This document shows positions 22,893-23,509 of a DNA stretch of 23,509 bases, piece by piece. The stretch is from a virus, in the IMG/VR virus record IMGVR_UViG_3300006734_000040, positions 1 through 23,509 of that record. One strand, 5' to 3'. A program made the translations under genes and the position numbers. Under the pieces are notes generated by a model. The model searched no databases. It saw only the letters and a list, made by a program, of their open reading frames with translations, and was not told where the DNA came from. The number at the start of each line of letters is the position of its first letter. Within the stretch, counting starts at the first letter, position 1.

Positions 22893-23303
22893 TTAGTTTA
22901 AATTTATGTCCATTGTTTTTTCAGCTGAGTCAAATTTGTTACCTATTACTGTTATAGTGGTATGAAACTCAGACTCTATTAACTCACCTGTAAAACCAGA
23001 TTTATGTTCATCACAACCCCAACCCAAAGGCTCTGTAAATTCTCTTGATCTTCCACCACAGAAAGCCCCATTTATAAAGTACACAAAATATTTAGCATTT
23101 GATTGGCCTGAAACATATACATCTCCCTCATATATATTAGTTCCATTTTTATCATTAAGTCCAGTATATCTTGTTACTGTACCCGGATATACCTCTACTC
23201 CATCAGTGCTACCTACTGGTAAAATAAACTTGAGATTGTTAAGTGTATAAACTTCACCGTATATCCACTCACCATTGTCTTTTCTTTTTCCTCTTACTTT
23301 CAT
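22893..23303 (-). CDS. YopX family protein
   Basis: A 136-residue protein of the YopX phage family: VRGKRKDNGEWIYGEV at the N-terminus, TVTRYTGLNDKNGTNIYEGD (43-62; the family's most conserved stretch, YTGLxDKNGxxIYEGD) and TTITVIGNKFDS near the C-terminus. The family forms a small beta-rich fold of unknown role, first named in Bacillus phage SPbeta. It is flanked by genes on the same strand, with five bases before it and none after. Confidence 0.88.
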   Translation of the reverse strand: MKVRGKRKDNGEWIYGEVYTLNNLKFILPVGSTDGVEVYPGTVTRYTGLNDKNGTNIYEGDVYVSGQSNAKYFVYFINGAFCGGRSREFTEPLGWGCDEHKSGFTGELIESEFHTTITVIGNKFDSAEKTMDINLN

Positions 23304-23308
23304 TTTAA

Positions 23309-23509
23309 TTATTGTTGTTTTATATTTATTAGTTTTCTAAATAATTCATCATCGAATGAGTTGTCTTCTATACCATCAAAAAGATGTACGACATTACCGT
23401 TTTCTAGTAACATGACACCTGGCACATCATATTCTATAAAAAATTCTTCAGCAAAGTCTTCTAGTGATAATATTTTGTGATTCCCCTTTAAACCTGTGTA
23501 ACTGTAAAA
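23309..23509 (-). CDS. Thioredoxin-like protein, C-terminal part only
   Basis: A frame open to the right edge of the window encodes 66 residues ending in TAA at 23311-23309; the N-terminus is outside. EFFIEYDVPGVMLLENGNVVH has the thioredoxin-fold pattern of a cis-proline (Val-Pro) before a beta-strand hairpin with Asn-Gly at the turn, and a closing helix (DDELFRKLI). The active-site CxxC would be upstream of the window. It could serve as a reductant for the class II ribonucleotide reductase at 16004; that is a guess from co-occurrence. Confidence 0.5.
   Translation of the reverse strand, partial: FYSYTGLKGNHKILSLEDFAEEFFIEYDVPGVMLLENGNVVHLFDGIEDNSFDDELFRKLINIKQQ

Noticed and set aside
1-23509. 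CRISPR array, insertion sequence or att site
   Set aside because: No regularly spaced repeats, transposase, integrase or flanking duplications were seen; the helicase and Cas4-like nuclease are replication-type, not part of a CRISPR locus.

Overview
This window looks like part of a tailed-phage genome (or a large prophage) whose host is a member of the Bacteroidota, probably the Flavobacteriia. The DNA is AT-rich. Genes are packed end to end with ATGA or TTGA overlaps and have few Shine-Dalgarno sites. Nearly every clear promoter has the Bacteroidota form, TTG or TTTG, then 19-20 bases, then TAnnTTTG. One gene carries domains typical of Bacteroidota type IX secretion (T9SS) cargo, and a DUF4494 gene is present. 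The replication gene set (prim-pol, DnaB, family A polymerase, Cas4-like nuclease) resembles that of crAss-like and other large Bacteroidota phages. That affiliation is an inference; no capsid, portal or terminase gene lies in the window to test it.

Plus strand, 1-13420. First comes the 3' part of a giant gene (2-5320, open at the left edge), probably a virion-associated or injected protein. A replication block follows: archaeo-eukaryotic primase (5359), a secreted T9SS-cargo-like protein (6333), an HNH-type zinc nuclease (7064), dUTPase (7627), a winged-helix-like protein (8338), a DnaB-type helicase (8928), RNase H (10117), a 54-residue basic protein (10816), a T7-like family A DNA polymerase (10997) and a papain-like-fold protein (12995). 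Two intergenic stretches (8166-8245 and 10615-10705) can fold into compact RNA structures. Three plus-strand genes have their -7 box only 4-5 bases before the ATG, so their mRNAs are probably leaderless.

The strands converge at 13421-13530, where a lone promoter fires into a bidirectional-looking hairpin.

Minus strand, 13529-23509, read right to left: the tail of a thioredoxin-like gene, YopX, a DnaA-C-like HTH protein, a 192-residue unknown, a DnaQ-type exonuclease, a Cas4/RecB-type nuclease, a DUF1653-like protein, a coiled-coil protein, tRNA-Arg(UCU), a small SH3-like protein, a tmRNA, DUF4494, a B12-dependent ribonucleotide reductase with a DUF5522 partner and a 51-residue membrane protein, an unknown gene, and an SF2 helicase. 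Promoters and terminators divide this strand into about five transcription units.

The standout is the tmRNA at 18847-19079. It is circularly permuted: the acceptor/T-arm half precedes the half carrying the tag reading frame. The two halves pair through a complete 7-bp acceptor stem and a P2-like helix. A phage-borne, two-piece tmRNA in a Bacteroidota context is, to my knowledge, not a standard annotation. Second in interest is the phage gene with a signal peptide and a T9SS sorting-like C-terminus. Together with the nucleotide-metabolism genes (dUTPase, NrdJ) and the tRNA, these suggest a large lytic-type phage that remodels host DNA synthesis, translation and possibly the cell surface.
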